Below are positions 23,088 through 33,595 of a DNA stretch of 64,000 bases, piece after piece. Where the stretch lies: contig NBIV01000202.1 in assembly GCA_003194525.1 (NCBI GenBank), forward strand, positions 1 to 64,000. The letters run 5' to 3'. The DNA comes from Gracilariopsis chorda (lineage: Eukaryota > Rhodophyta > Florideophyceae > Gracilariales > Gracilariaceae). A program made the position numbers and the translations under genes. Position 1 is the stretch's first letter. Each line of letters begins with the position of its first letter. The notes under the pieces are model-generated. The model saw nothing but the letters and a program-made list of their open reading frames with translations, was not told where the DNA came from and made no database searches.

Positions 23088-24245
23088 CTAAAGCTTACCA
23101 AGAGCAAAGTCACTCCATCCGTAAGACAGCGACGAGCTGATCTTACATCGACCCACAAGCTTGCGATATTGCATATCCCATTCTCGAAGTTGCTCCTCTG
23201 CCACGCTTATCTTTGTACGTTGCTTGTACTGTATGCTGTTGTCTCGCACGCCTACTTTCCGCCAATCTATGTCAACACCGACAAACTCCGCGATGCGTGA
23301 CCATGTACGACCACCATCCATAACAGTCAAGCTTTCCAAGCTCTCTTCCATCCACGAGAAACGGTCTCCCAAGCCATATACTAGCGCTTGCCAACGACAT
23401 TCTACATCATCCACATACCAAAGCCAGCGTTGAAATCTATTCAATGAAGCCCAGACACCCGTGGAAACTTGCAGCCGTACAAATGCATCTGTAGGTCTAG
23501 GAAACCAACGCATGTTCAAGGTGGCGTCTGGTAGTGTTGTAGAATTCGCTACTGTTGCATTCGAGGACGACCCCCACGGATCTTCCTCTTCGGGCCCTAG
23601 CGCCATGAGAGAAGCGGCTGTTGCAAGTCTTTCGCGACGCACGCGTACTATACGAACACTACCTGGTGGTAAGTTCTTCACCAAAGCTGGGCCGAGACCG
23701 AACGCCATTGGTACATGACCAGTGTACAGCAGTCGTCGCGCTCTGTGTTTGTACATTAGTTGTTTGTAGAAGGGGATCTTCGTACGTTTGACATACGCTT
23801 CGACTGAAGTGTTGAAATGCGCTTCGTTCGGCAACGACGCTAGAGGACGGTACTCGCGAAGCACAACCTGCTTGGTACGCACATCGACGTGTTCCTCTTC
23901 ATGGGTAACGTAGGAAATGGGCGATTCACGGGAGACGAGTACGCGCGATAAATGCTGTGTGCCCGAACGACCGGTTCCGAAAAAGAAGGCGTAAGACAGG
24001 GCGTGCACATTGTTATAGCGATCATTGGCGGCGATACGAACTGTTGGAAACGAAGGGGGAGGTGTCGGTGGTGCAGACAAGAGCGATGTGAAACACTTGA
24101 CGAAAATGTACTCCACGATGACACCCATGATAAAGCCGAAGACGATCAGAATGATAACTTGTGTACGAACGCTTAGTCGGCGTAACCATTTTCGCACAAG
24201 GCGTTTCGTGACGGTTTTGGTTAATTTCTTCGGCATGGATGACAT
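23088..24245 (-). CDS. Type II membrane sulfotransferase, 385 aa
   Basis: A short basic N-terminus, one membrane segment (residues about 30-50), then a lumenal catalytic domain: the layout of Golgi carbohydrate sulfotransferases. FFGTGRSGTQ (residues about 88-97) is the PAPS 5'-phosphosulfate loop. A basic segment RVRRERLATAASLMAL (about 200-215) fits the 3'-phosphate site with its Arg and Ser. The ATG at 24245 starts MSSMPKK; a second ATG lies three codons on. The gene is intronless. Sulfation of a wall galactan is a reasonable inference for a red alga, but the substrate cannot be read from sequence. Confidence 0.8.
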   Translation of the reverse strand: MSSMPKKLTKTVTKRLVRKWLRRLSVRTQVIILIVFGFIMGVIVEYIFVKCFTSLLSAPPTPPPSFPTVRIAANDRYNNVHALSYAFFFGTGRSGTQHLSRVLVSRESPISYVTHEEEHVDVRTKQVVLREYRPLASLPNEAHFNTSVEAYVKRTKIPFYKQLMYKHRARRLLYTGHVPMAFGLGPALVKNLPPGSVRIVRVRRERLATAASLMALGPEEEDPWGSSSNATVANSTTLPDATLNMRWFPRPTDAFVRLQVSTGVWASLNRFQRWLWYVDDVECRWQALVYGLGDRFSWMEESLESLTVMDGGRTWSRIAEFVGVDIDWRKVGVRDNSIQYKQRTKISVAEEQLREWDMQYRKLVGRCKISSSLSYGWSDFALGKL

Positions 24246-24930
24246 TTCGCGCTTCCGAGACGATGGCCGCAGTTATTCGGAGAAGGGGTGACAATGTTAT
24301 GAAAGAGACTTGGCTGGTAGCTACTCTGTCGTTGTTTGGCTGTGTAGTGACAGTGGCGGGGAATGTTCACTTGGATTGACACCAGTGGAAAGCGACAGAA
24401 TTGCGATGCGTCGCGGTAGCACGCGATGCACCGTCGCCAAGGGCCGCGGAGGAGCGAACAACGGCGCACGAACGCGACGGCAAGAGTGATAACCGAGATC
24501 ACCAAAGCTCGGATCGGTACTGTTGGTACGAAGGTAGACCTAGAGTAAGGCCACATCACGAGGACAGTCATTTCTTGGTTTATTTGATAAGATACCGTGT
24601 TGACCGTATTCGCTCGCTGCCTAGCGCGTCTTTTGGGCCGCTCGCTTTAAGGTCTTTCACACTCCAAATTGAGCAACCCACCGGGCTGCATGCTGACATA
24701 CCGACGTACTGGGCGCTTCTTTAACGAGTTTGGGGCCTTCTGATTTGTTATTGCGCTGACTCGTTTATGGAGTTCAGGGTAGTTGGGATCAGTTTTCCTC
24801 AGACCGGGACGTTCTTTGCAGTCTGGTTCTTTGTTTCTCAGTCTCTGTTTCTGGTGTCACACCTCACTCTCCTGGAGCTTCTGTACAATGGTTAGATTAT
24901 CCAAAGAGTTCTTCTAGACGGATGCACCCT
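24246..24930. other. Upstream region of the sulfotransferase gene
   Basis: No gene was recognised. The plus-strand frame 24401-24724 has no motif. It ends at the SINE beginning at 24931. Confidence 0.4.
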
Positions 24931-25574
24931 TTCTCTCTCTCTTTCTCTTTTACGAACACGCATACATTAATTCCTTGTAGCGCGGGGGTTTGCTGAGAAC
25001 CCCAACAACCTATAATACTTACTCCTATACCGTAGCCTCGAACTACAAACTAGCAGCCGTGCTACACTCACTGGGCTACATATGATACGAAGTAAGTATT
25101 AGGTACCGTAGGTGTTTTCAACCGCTGAAGCGTTTCGTTTCCGAGGACTATCGCCTTCTTCTCTGCACTTCTTCATTCACCCTCTAGAGATCGTCTCTCA
25201 AGGGGCACACCACGACAAGGGGCTTCGCATGTACCACGTTGGCCGCCATAGAAACCATTGACGACGTCCTTTGGCCCAATCCTCATATCATCGGCGAGAC
25301 CAGACAAAAGAACTGGCGCGTAGCTGGCATCGTCATCCGAGTCAAAGCGTGGTCCTCCGAGAAAACGCTGGAAAACCCCGTCCAGAGGCTCCTTTGGAGC
25401 TCTTCCTTCGAGGGAAAAAATCCAGGGAAACGGCGGTTGGATCTTCTTCTGACAACAGACTCGTGACCGACTGCGTACGTGCAGTTAGACAGGGGCCTTT
25501 TCACGACTTTCCACCCAGGTCCGCGACCGGCAAGCTGACCGATCGCCTGGACGAGTTTAACGATCTCCCGGGTC
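24931..25574 (-). repeat. SINE family 1, copy 1
   Basis: About 644 bp, read on the minus strand. It starts with the head ACCCGGGAGATCGTTAAACT and ends with GGAATTAATG, then CGTAAAAGAGA and a GA-rich tail. A tRNA-like stretch (TAGCCCAGTGAG, then GTTCGAGGC) lies about 150 bp from its 3' end. The flanks contain gatgcaccc and atggcaccc, a possible imperfect target duplication. The short open frames inside (such as 25271-25597) are not conserved as proteins between copies. Confidence 0.75.
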
Positions 25575-25589
25575 AATGGCACCCGGTAA

Positions 25590-27515
25590 CTGTGTGACAA
25601 GGGTACGCATACCTTTATTATTGCTCTTCTACTGAGCCCCTGCGAATCACTCTCAACACAAGTGCTGCGTTAAACTCGGTAACCATGACGAATCGGATAT
25701 AGGGGACATGCCCCATAAGTTTGAACGAGATATGGCTGACGAGGACTGCGGGAGTGAAACTCTAGCTCTTGTTTATTTCGTCAATCGTTGTTCGCTGACC
25801 TTAAGTACAGTTTTCTACTGTAAGAACAGCGATCCTTCCACTACAACGTCCAAACTTCAGACACCATGCGGAAAATGACGTCGACTACCCTAGTGTTAGC
25901 TAGGTTGATAACTTAGTTGGGCTGGCATCAACTAGACTTAAGTCCATTACCTTGCAAACGTGTCGACAAACGAGCTTGTGAGAGTTGCTTAGGAACCGTT
26001 CTTAGGACCTTAGGACAACCGTATCTCGATAGCAAATCTCACTGTGCATCAGACTTCCGCCTTACTCAGCAGCTGAGGAGAGAATACCTTCGGGTAGCAA
26101 TGGATTTCTCACCATTTTGATAGCCATTGAAAATGACCAGTTAAGTTCGAAGTTTTTCATCCCCCTATCAGCAGTGGAGATGAGCCGATACCATGCCTGT
26201 GGTAGAAGTCGTTTGAACACTACAGTTTAGCCGAAATTATCATCGAAGCAAGAGGAAGCGACCATGGACTGCAGGTGGCATTCGAAACGCAATGTTCACA
26301 TGGAGTTTGTTACGCGGATAATCGAACGGTATATGACAGCCAGAAGGTTTCTGGTGAGGATAGCAATCGTTATTTTTATTCTTATTCGTATTGCTAACCC
26401 TTTACCTTTGTACATCACAGGGTGAAACTGGGAGCAAGGAAATGCCAATGTGCCATTTAGGCCTTACAGGCTTCGACAGCACTTGATACCACAGACGCTT
26501 AAGGTGACAGAAGTGCAGAGTAGGCTACCCTCACGTATCCTCGGGATATCACCTGAGGCAACCATCGTCGCGCCACAATCCGCATCAGGAATAGTGAGAA
26601 ACTACAACTATGTGAGACACACACCTACCTCGTCAATCTCTTCTACAACAGTAGAATAGGTGCACAAGAGGTGAACGCCAAATTAATGCCTTCGCCCCTT
26701 CCAGGGTTCCTTCACAACGATATTGGAGAATACTTATGCACATGGGACGCTCTTCATTCCAATCCGAAAGCCACTCAATTTCGGTCCGAATGCTTCCACT
26801 ACGAAAACTGTTCTCCCATGAAGTTTCTGAAACTTCTTCCACTGTCTTTTCGTTCAACCCGAAGTATGCCTTTGCATGTCTCCAGGTCTTCTTCTTGCTG
26901 CGATTGGTATGCCAGCTGAAGATGCCTGTCAAGAAGACGCAGCGAAAGATTTCATGGAGCCCCAGCCCCTGCGTATCTTTCAGATTTGGTTGTTAAATGG
27001 TGCACTACAATCCAAGACAACTTATCGTCATAGAAGGGCTCCTTTTCTAGGGGACTACTTGCGGCAAGGAAAAGTAGTGTGGGTTACTATCCGAGGTAAT
27101 CCTACACCCATTCACAGCAGAAATAGTAGATTGCTACCCCACAACTTGAAGGAGGCACGTTTATGCAGAGAGTTCATACACATCCTTAAACTGGTAACCA
27201 AATACTGTTGTGATCTTACTATGCGACTAGCATTATACGACCACGCTGCGAGCTTCTTGAATATATCGAAAGCACTATCGAAACAGGAGTCCCTACATTC
27301 GTTCTTCTAGCTTTGTGTGATTTAGAACGCAATAAACTCGCAGCGGAGAGAAATGGATGGGTCTGACATAGAATTCATGTCTGCTCGCATTACTGGTTAA
27401 AAGATATGTGTCCACATCCCGATAGAAACATTCTGCAGAACCAACTTCTGCCGAACCCCAAGACGGGAAGGCAGCAACACGAAAAGAGACTAGAGCATTT
27501 GTCCACGAGCGCGCA
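25590..27515. other. Unassigned stretch, possibly decayed mobile DNA
   Basis: No gene was recognised with confidence. ATG-started frames exist at 25917-26120 and 26876-27310 but show no motif. The stretch ends 3' of the sulfotransferase gene at 27520. Confidence 0.4.
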
Positions 27516-27519
27516 CCTG

Positions 27520-28494
27520 TCACAAGTATGCAAACAGTTTCTTGTTCCTTATCCTCAGTTCATCAACCAGTTGTTCATATGTTGTGCACCCAGTTGCTTC
27601 ATAAAACTTCTCCCAACAAGCGTCTTTGCACGCTTTCGGTAGTTCTATATCTTTGAAACTAGGTCCATTCAACAGTCGCGTTCTCGTTGCCTTCTCCGGA
27701 TCTAAACCCAAAGCTGCGCTCAAAAGACGAGCCCTTGTGCGCGGATTCCTAGCCATCCTATCACGATCACACATCAACAGCACCTGCTTCATGATTGCGT
27801 CCGTAACCGGCACGCACAGGAACTTGGCAATGGTACGAATTGTCTTAGGGAAATCTTTGATAACGTCTTCATAAATCAAGTACAGTGTGTTGCCCTTGTC
27901 ATGCTCTGTCCACCCTTTGACGTGTCGAAACCACAGACCGAGATTTGGAGTTGAACCGTCCGGCAGAGGCGGAAATGACATAAAGTAGTCCCAGAAGAAA
28001 CGTGGGTAGATGGCCTTGCGGACTTCTGGATCCCGCACTGTCAACCCCGAAAGCCACTCAATGATGAAGTCCAGGAAGCTGCGACACACATCCAATGGGT
28101 TACGAATGCAGAAAATCATTTTCCTGTTATCGTTGAGATAAGGTAGGAACGGGGTGACAGCCACGTGAGTTTTCCACATTTGGGGTTTACTACGATGATG
28201 AGGTTCCTTGAGGTTGAGCAGATTGCGAACCTCAAGCACAGGCACCACAGCAGTAGTATCGATGTAACTTTCGCCATTAGGATCGGTCGGAACGCGTTTT
28301 GCAGCTACTAGTAACTGATAACACATGTGCTGCACGAGGTTTGAGCCACTGGCAAAGGACGACACAATGAAAACGTCTTCAGGAGGGGGGAAATCATCTG
28401 TAGGATCGTTGAAGGTTTGAAATAATACTCTCAGCTGGGAGAACAAAACTTGCAGCACCTCGTCCGCGTCAGGTGGTGTAGCAGTTCCGTTCAT
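27520..28494 (-). CDS. Sulfotransferase, cytosolic Sulfotransfer_1 type, 324 aa
   Basis: Transfers sulfate from PAPS to a hydroxyl or amine. Motifs in order: VFIVSSFASGSNLVQ (residues about 41-55) at the place of the PAPS 5'-phosphosulfate loop; KTH (108-110), with the likely catalytic His; CIRNPLDVCRSF (129-140), the 3'-phosphate site with Arg and Ser; and YEDVIKDFPKTIRTIAKFL near residue 223, a family signature. The loop lacks the usual Lys of PKSG, an oddity. No signal peptide or membrane segment is seen. The ATG at 28494 is used; an open frame extends four codons upstream without ATG. Substrate unknown. Confidence 0.85.
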   Translation of the reverse strand: MNGTATPPDADEVLQVLFSQLRVLFQTFNDPTDDFPPPEDVFIVSSFASGSNLVQHMCYQLLVAAKRVPTDPNGESYIDTTAVVPVLEVRNLLNLKEPHHRSKPQMWKTHVAVTPFLPYLNDNRKMIFCIRNPLDVCRSFLDFIIEWLSGLTVRDPEVRKAIYPRFFWDYFMSFPPLPDGSTPNLGLWFRHVKGWTEHDKGNTLYLIYEDVIKDFPKTIRTIAKFLCVPVTDAIMKQVLLMCDRDRMARNPRTRARLLSAALGLDPEKATRTRLLNGPSFKDIELPKACKDACWEKFYEATGCTTYEQLVDELRIRNKKLFAYL

Positions 28495-28896
28495 GTCTGA
28501 GCTCAATTGGATTCAACGCCACGTCGACAAGAGGATCAATTGAGCTTTCTTCGAGCGAACACACCTGAGACTTTGTCTGTGACTTAAGAAACGAATGCTT
28601 GACCGATGATTAACACAAACGGCTTGCGGAAGGAAGGCTTCAACGCCTTGAGCGCGTTCACAGTGGTGTGTGTTGCACATTGGGAGGATGTGAGAATAAT
28701 GAACTGCTTCTTTTACATTTGGAAAAGCTCTTGGAGATAATGTTACTGCTAGGCTGGCAAAGGCACAAAGCACATCATTACGGGGACGTGATGCTGGTCA
28801 TTGCCCTGGGACATGGGACTATCATTGTGATCACACCCTTCTTCCACTCTCTGTTTCGAAGGTTACGTGCTCTTTCCATGTGTACCAACCCAGTTT
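28495..28896. other. Intergenic, upstream of the sulfotransferase gene
   Basis: No gene or repeat was recognised. Confidence 0.4.
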
Positions 28897-29545
28897 CCTA
28901 AGGCCCTTTCTACTTATGGACATGGACAATTCGACCCCGAGACACTCATTTGCATGAAAATGTGCTCTGGACATTTTCCAGAACGCTGCCCATTTCGCGC
29001 CAAGGTATAGAAACAGAACCCGACATTTTTACTCTTCCCGCCTACATCAATTCCCCGTTGCGTGCGTACCCAAACACCAGTATCGCATCGTTTCACTTTT
29101 CACGACTGCTTCCGCGATGGCTGACGCTCCCCATTGTGGTGCTCTACAACACTCAAAGACTGTAAACAAAGATCCTGCTCCCGCCGCTGAATCAGCTGCT
29201 CCAGATAACGCCAACCAAACTGCGGAACAAACGCAAGAGAGCAGCAATCCCCTTTTTCCACCAATCACCGAAGCTCAAACAGAGCCCAATTCCAGCACAC
29301 CAGCGACACTGAACTATGACACCGATACGGTTATCCTCTTGTTTTGGATGATGAAAAACGGGTTCCAGCAATCAAAAGCAACAAGAAAGAGTCCCAGAGA
29401 CGTGCTATCGGATGACGTCAAACTCGCAGAACAAAGCCATCGAATAAAACAAACCGTAAATAGCTGGCAAAAGAAATTCACCCGAATCAAGCAAGAGTAC
29501 TCGTCCTTCATTTCCAAGTTGAAACAATCTGGGCGAGATGGCGAA

Positions 29546-32500
29546 ACCATGGTGGAGTCCGGAAGCATCCGAAGTGATCCAGCTGAGAGCAGCGAAATGG
29601 AGAGAGTATCGAAACGATCCGAGTGCAGGAAATAGGTTAGCATTACAGCAGGCCCAAGAACATGCGCGAATAGTTATTGAAAGACTCAAACGGGATGCAT
29701 GGCAGGAACTCACAAGTTCACTACACCCAAACGATAATGATGCAAAGTTATGGCGAATAACGAAGGCAATTGAAAAGGAAAAATGGGAACGTCCATCACT
29801 TTGTCCTCCAGGGGGCGAACAATGGTTTGATAAGAAGAGAGCGAAGTGGTTTGTCAAATCAGAGATCAGAAGTGTGCGGACACACGTCAAGAACAGAACA
29901 GTGAGAAACGAGTACAGACGGGCACTGGACACATATCATAAACATGCAAAAGAGTCAGTGATAGGGAAGGTATTTCAACCTCAACACCTTGATGTGGAGT
30001 TGAGAAATATGACCCCGAAGAAGGTAGGAGGTCCGGATGAGATACAGATAGCTTTCCTACAGAATCTTCCTCCAATTGGAAAAGAGTGGCTACTGCACCT
30101 TATAAACAGAAGTTACAAGGAAGGGCGGACTCCGGCAAAGTAGAGATTATCCCGACTCATTCCAATTCCTAAACCAGGCGTCAAGGGAAAGTTTCGGCCG
30201 ATATCTCTCACATCGGTCGTGGCACGGCTTGCGGAACGGATGGTTAACAGGGAATTCATGAAATGGTTGGAGCCAAAACTCCCTGCGTGTCAAGCAGGAT
30301 TCAGAATGAGCCGAACGACAGACGAACATATTGCTGCCCTTTGCGAACATATAACGCATGGCTGGCAGCAACGCCGACAGACATTAACACTTTTCTGTGA
30401 CTTCTCTAAGGCTTATGACTGCGTTCAACATCACCGACTGTTAGTAAAGCTGGCAAATCTTGAGTGTCCGACTTACCTCTGGAGATGGATAAGAGCATTT
30501 GTAATGGACCGCAGATGGACTTGCAGATGGAACACAGCTGATACCAGACCCTATGTAGTAGCTCAAGGTCTACCACAAGGCGGGACTCTTTCGCCAGGAC
30601 TATGGCTTGCATATGTCGCAGATCTTCCCGAGCGAGTGCAGCAGGGTGATTCAAGAATTGCGGTAACAATGTTCGCCGATGATGTATACATATCAGCGAC
30701 ACAACGAAAACTGGATTTCTGTGCCCATGTTATTCAATCTGCAGTACAAAGACTGGAGCAATACTGCGAAGAAAATAACATCAAGATGAATCCGAAGAAA
30801 ACCACACTAGTTCCGTTCACATACGCACAATGGAAAAAAGACCGTAGCAAGTACGAAGTACAAGTAGCTGGAACGTGGATAGAGCTTTCAGGTTTCACGA
30901 GATTTCTAGGAGTCATCATGGATAGCCGCCTTACATTCCACCATCATATACACAAGGTGGCTGCACGGTACAGGTCACGGTCGCGCATTCTTCGGTGTCT
31001 AACTGGAACCACGTGGGGGGCAGACTGGGTGACCATGCACGTATTTAGAATGGGTTTCGTTGAACCCATTGCAAGGTATGCAGCGTGCGTAGTCATACCG
31101 AATGCTCTATCTTGTGCAGTACAAGAATTGGAAAGAACCCGAAATGAAGCAGCCCGAATTCAAACAGGCTGTACACGATCTTCCCCAGTGAGAAAACTTA
31201 GAAACCTTTTGAGTCTACCCTCTCTTCAAGAAATTGCGGCTGCACAGGCAGCACAGTTATACGAGAAAGCGAAACGATGTCGTGCAGAGGATCCAACACC
31301 TATTGCTTTAGCACTTAACAGAGAGTCTTCGGCACGTATTCGCAAGAACAGGTCGTCATTCAAGAAGACAGCAGAGCAATTATTAGCTGAGTGTGGTTTA
31401 TTGCAGCTCAACAGAGCACCACTCCCAACAGAGCTAGGCTTGGGCCAAACAGGAGGCATCAGCTTCTGTTACACGTCATGCACTAAGGAAGATTCGGTTG
31501 AACATCAGCGGTACCAGGCTCTACAAACATTGAAAAAGCTCCCACTGGCCGATTGCGAGATCTGGAGTGATGGCTCAGTGGGGCGACCGAAGTGGCTTCA
31601 AGAAGCACAACCGTTACGAGCAGCTGTGGAGTGGGACGAAGGATGGTACGCGGGATCGATTGATTATCCGAACAGCTTCACGGCCCATGCGGAAGTTGTT
31701 TCCAACTTTCAAAACAAACATAATCGGACACCGAGTATAGTGATACGATATGACGATGGATTTGTAATGGGATACGAAATAGACGCTGAACATCAAGAGT
31801 TACTCGATGCCGATGGACATAAACTTAAATGGCGTGTACTCAACATTTCCGAGGTTGGGGGAAGTGCTTTTGCGATCTGGTGGAATGCATCAATTACCCC
31901 CCAAACTGGCATGGAGCCCGCAGGGATAGGGACAACGTCGTTTTATGCGGAAACATGGGCAATATATCACTCACTTCAAGTTGTTAAGGGAAGAATAGGA
32001 TCTGGGTGGACTGGACACATAAGGCTGATAACGGATTCTCAGAGCGTGGTTGAGAGTATCCGAGGAGCTGTAAGAGATCAGCCGTATTCTGTGCAACAAG
32101 TATCACGTACATTGTACGAGATTGGCAAAACATGCACTATGGATATGGTCTGGGTACCGAGCCATTGCGGTTTGCACCGCAACGACCTTGTAGACAGTTT
32201 GGCCAAAGAATCATTGGAACTACCTCAGCACTTGCAGATAAACGTGCCAGTGGACTACGCAGAAGTGAAACGAAGAGTGAAGTCTCGAACACGATGTAGG
32301 AAAATTATTCAGTCCATACCTCAGGAGCTCACACAAGTGGTATCACAAAGAGAAGCGGAAGTTACATTGTCGCAGTTTGCAGTAGACCATACACCTCTTT
32401 TGCACCCGCTCGGAACGCACTTGTACAAGCGAAGAATCGTGTGTACTTGCCGACCGGGAGTACTGAATGATGTGGACCACTTTGTTCTAAGGTGTCCTTT

Positions 32501-32657
32501 GCGAACAAGGTCTCGCCGAACCTGCCTGCCAAGTATGCGAGACAGACACGGGATGGATGTTGGAGAAATCATCAAAAAGTGGCCGGAATGTATGCTGGTC
32601 TTCCTAGCGAGAGAACGCTTTTTTCACATGAAGCGATCTACACTATGTAGGAATTAG
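29546..32657 (+). pseudogene. LINE ORF2: RT, RNase H with inserted domain, CCHC; one stop
   Basis: One frame over the whole length, broken only by TAG at 30141-30143. RT motifs: FRPISLTSVVARL, FCDFSKAYD, QGLPQGGTLSP and FADDVYI, with the catalytic Asp pair. RNase H follows with its acidic set in WSDGSV, FYAETWAIYHSL, LITDSQSVVES and PSHCGLHRNDLVD. A C-terminal CxCx(n)HxxxxC zinc motif (VCTCRPG, then DHFVLRC) is typical of I/R1/Jockey-like LINEs. Between WSDGSVG and GSAFAIWW about 92 extra residues are inserted in frame (31581-31856) and look Tudor-like; see findings. Confidence 0.85.
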
Positions 32658-32685
32658 ACTGGTGTACCCGTAAAAGAGAGAGAGA
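29546..32685 (+). mobile_element. LINE (I/R1-like group), 5'-truncated
   Basis: 3140 bp inserted into the TIR element. GAGATGGCGAA occurs directly before it (29535-29545) and directly after it (32686-32696), an 11-bp target duplication. The 3' end is a GA-repeat tail rather than poly-A. The 5' end starts at the PWW motif that normally lies between endonuclease and RT, so endonuclease and any ORF1 are missing, as in ordinary 5' truncation. A perfect duplication and few defects suggest a young insertion. Confidence 0.9.
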
Positions 32686-33005
32686 GAGATGGCGAAGTTT
32701 GGGCAGGAGAAGGTGTGTCCGATGCATGTCGTAAGAAAAGGGGAATCCCCAGGATCAGGGGGATTTTGGACGAAATGCACCCTGTCCTGGGCTAATGTAG
32801 AAAGGGCCTAAGAACTTCTCGTACATTGCTGTCAAATAATTTCGCAAAATTGCTATATTTAAAGTTACTCTTCTTGCAATAAATAACGACCCCCTCGTGC
32901 AATTACGAAATGAGAGTAATTAACTCTTCTCGTTCTGTAAGCCAAATCTCGAATTACATTTCACCAATCACAGATCGTCGTCGGCGTCCATGGCGCCGGC
33001 TGGCA

Positions 33006-33014
33006 CTATTTAAG
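33006..33014 (+). promoter_or_regulatory. TATA-like box of the L41 gene
   Basis: CTATTTAAG, about 80 bp before a possible 5'-UTR intron and 175-180 bp before the L41 ATG. Confidence 0.4.
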
Positions 33015-33186
33015 CGGAAGGCGTGCTGTTCGTGCCTTCGTCCCTCTCGGTTATTGCCAAAGACGAAGTTCTTTCCAGATCGAAGCGGTATGTTAAGAGC
33101 GAACCTTCTCATCGTCATCTCACTGTGAACTCGCCAATCATTTCTAACACTCGTTACCTAGTTCCCCCCCCAAGCCACAAAGCAGT

Positions 33187-33264
33187 ATGAGAGATAAGTG
33201 GAAGAAGAAGCGCATGAGGCGTCTGAAGCGCAAGAGGAGAAGGATGAGGGCTCGCTCCAAGTAA
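33187..33264 (+). CDS. RPL41: 60S ribosomal protein L41 (eL41), 25 aa
   Basis: A 25-codon frame starting MRDKWKKKRMRRL and ending MRARSK, followed by TAA. Length, Trp at position 5 and the almost all-Arg/Lys make-up match eL41, the smallest protein of the cytosolic large ribosomal subunit, which forms part of an intersubunit bridge. A likely 5'-UTR intron runs from GTATGT at 33088 to the CAG ending at 33185 (98 nt, C-rich before the acceptor), so the ATG would lie one base into exon 2. Confidence 0.93.
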   Translation: MRDKWKKKRMRRLKRKRRRMRARSK

Positions 33265-33595
33265 GCCGCTCTCCGCCGCTGGCATCCCCGTTGTTGTCGC
33301 ACCCTGCGTCGAACCGCGCCTGTTGCTCTCTTAAGCCCATGCTCCATTCCCTTTATCGTCGTTGGCCCTATCTTGGATGTTACCGAACCTCTGTTGGATG
33401 ATCATCGAGTCGATTGTGTTACCGCCGCTCGTGCATCTACGTGATGCCGTATTGCGTGCAATACCCGTTTACTCTTTTCTATCGACCAACGCGTCCGACT
33501 CTGCAGTCGGTCGTGTCTGGTTTCGTAAAGTCTTCACGTGTCGTGTCAATGTATTACCAAGCATAGTTTGGAGTGTATCCCGTAAGTTAGTTTAC

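Larger units (their letters stand above)
29117..32795 (+). pseudogene. Myb/SANT-like DNA-binding ORF of the TIR element, interrupted by LINE
   Basis: The ATG at 29117 opens a frame that stays in register to 29545, where the LINE begins. After the second copy of the 11-bp target duplication it resumes at 32697 and stops at 32793-32795. Without the LINE it would encode 175 residues. Residues about 70-140 (FWMMKNGFQQSKATRKSP, then VNSWQKKFTRIKQEYSSFIS) and the tail SGRDGEVW with ILDEMHPVLG follow the pattern of Myb/SANT-like proteins of DNA transposons, in which a tri-helical domain ends in a short DExxxxLG motif. The N-terminus is low-complexity. Confidence 0.65.
28897..32813 (+). mobile_element. 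Small TIR DNA transposon, split by a LINE
   Basis: AGGCCCTTTCTAC at 28901-28913 recurs inverted at 32798-32810, with weaker similarity for another 25-30 bp inside. Without the LINE the element would be about 0.76 kb. It carries one Myb/SANT-like frame. The target duplication is not clear and the superfamily is unknown; Harbinger- or hAT-like non-autonomous elements are possible. Confidence 0.6.

Noticed and set aside
25239-25600. Frames of 75-108 codons inside SINE family 1
   Set aside because: The same region in the other two copies does not keep these frames, so they are not genes.
28897-32813. A retrotransposon with true terminal inverted repeats
   Set aside because: The 11-bp duplication shows the LINE simply inserted into a separate TIR element.
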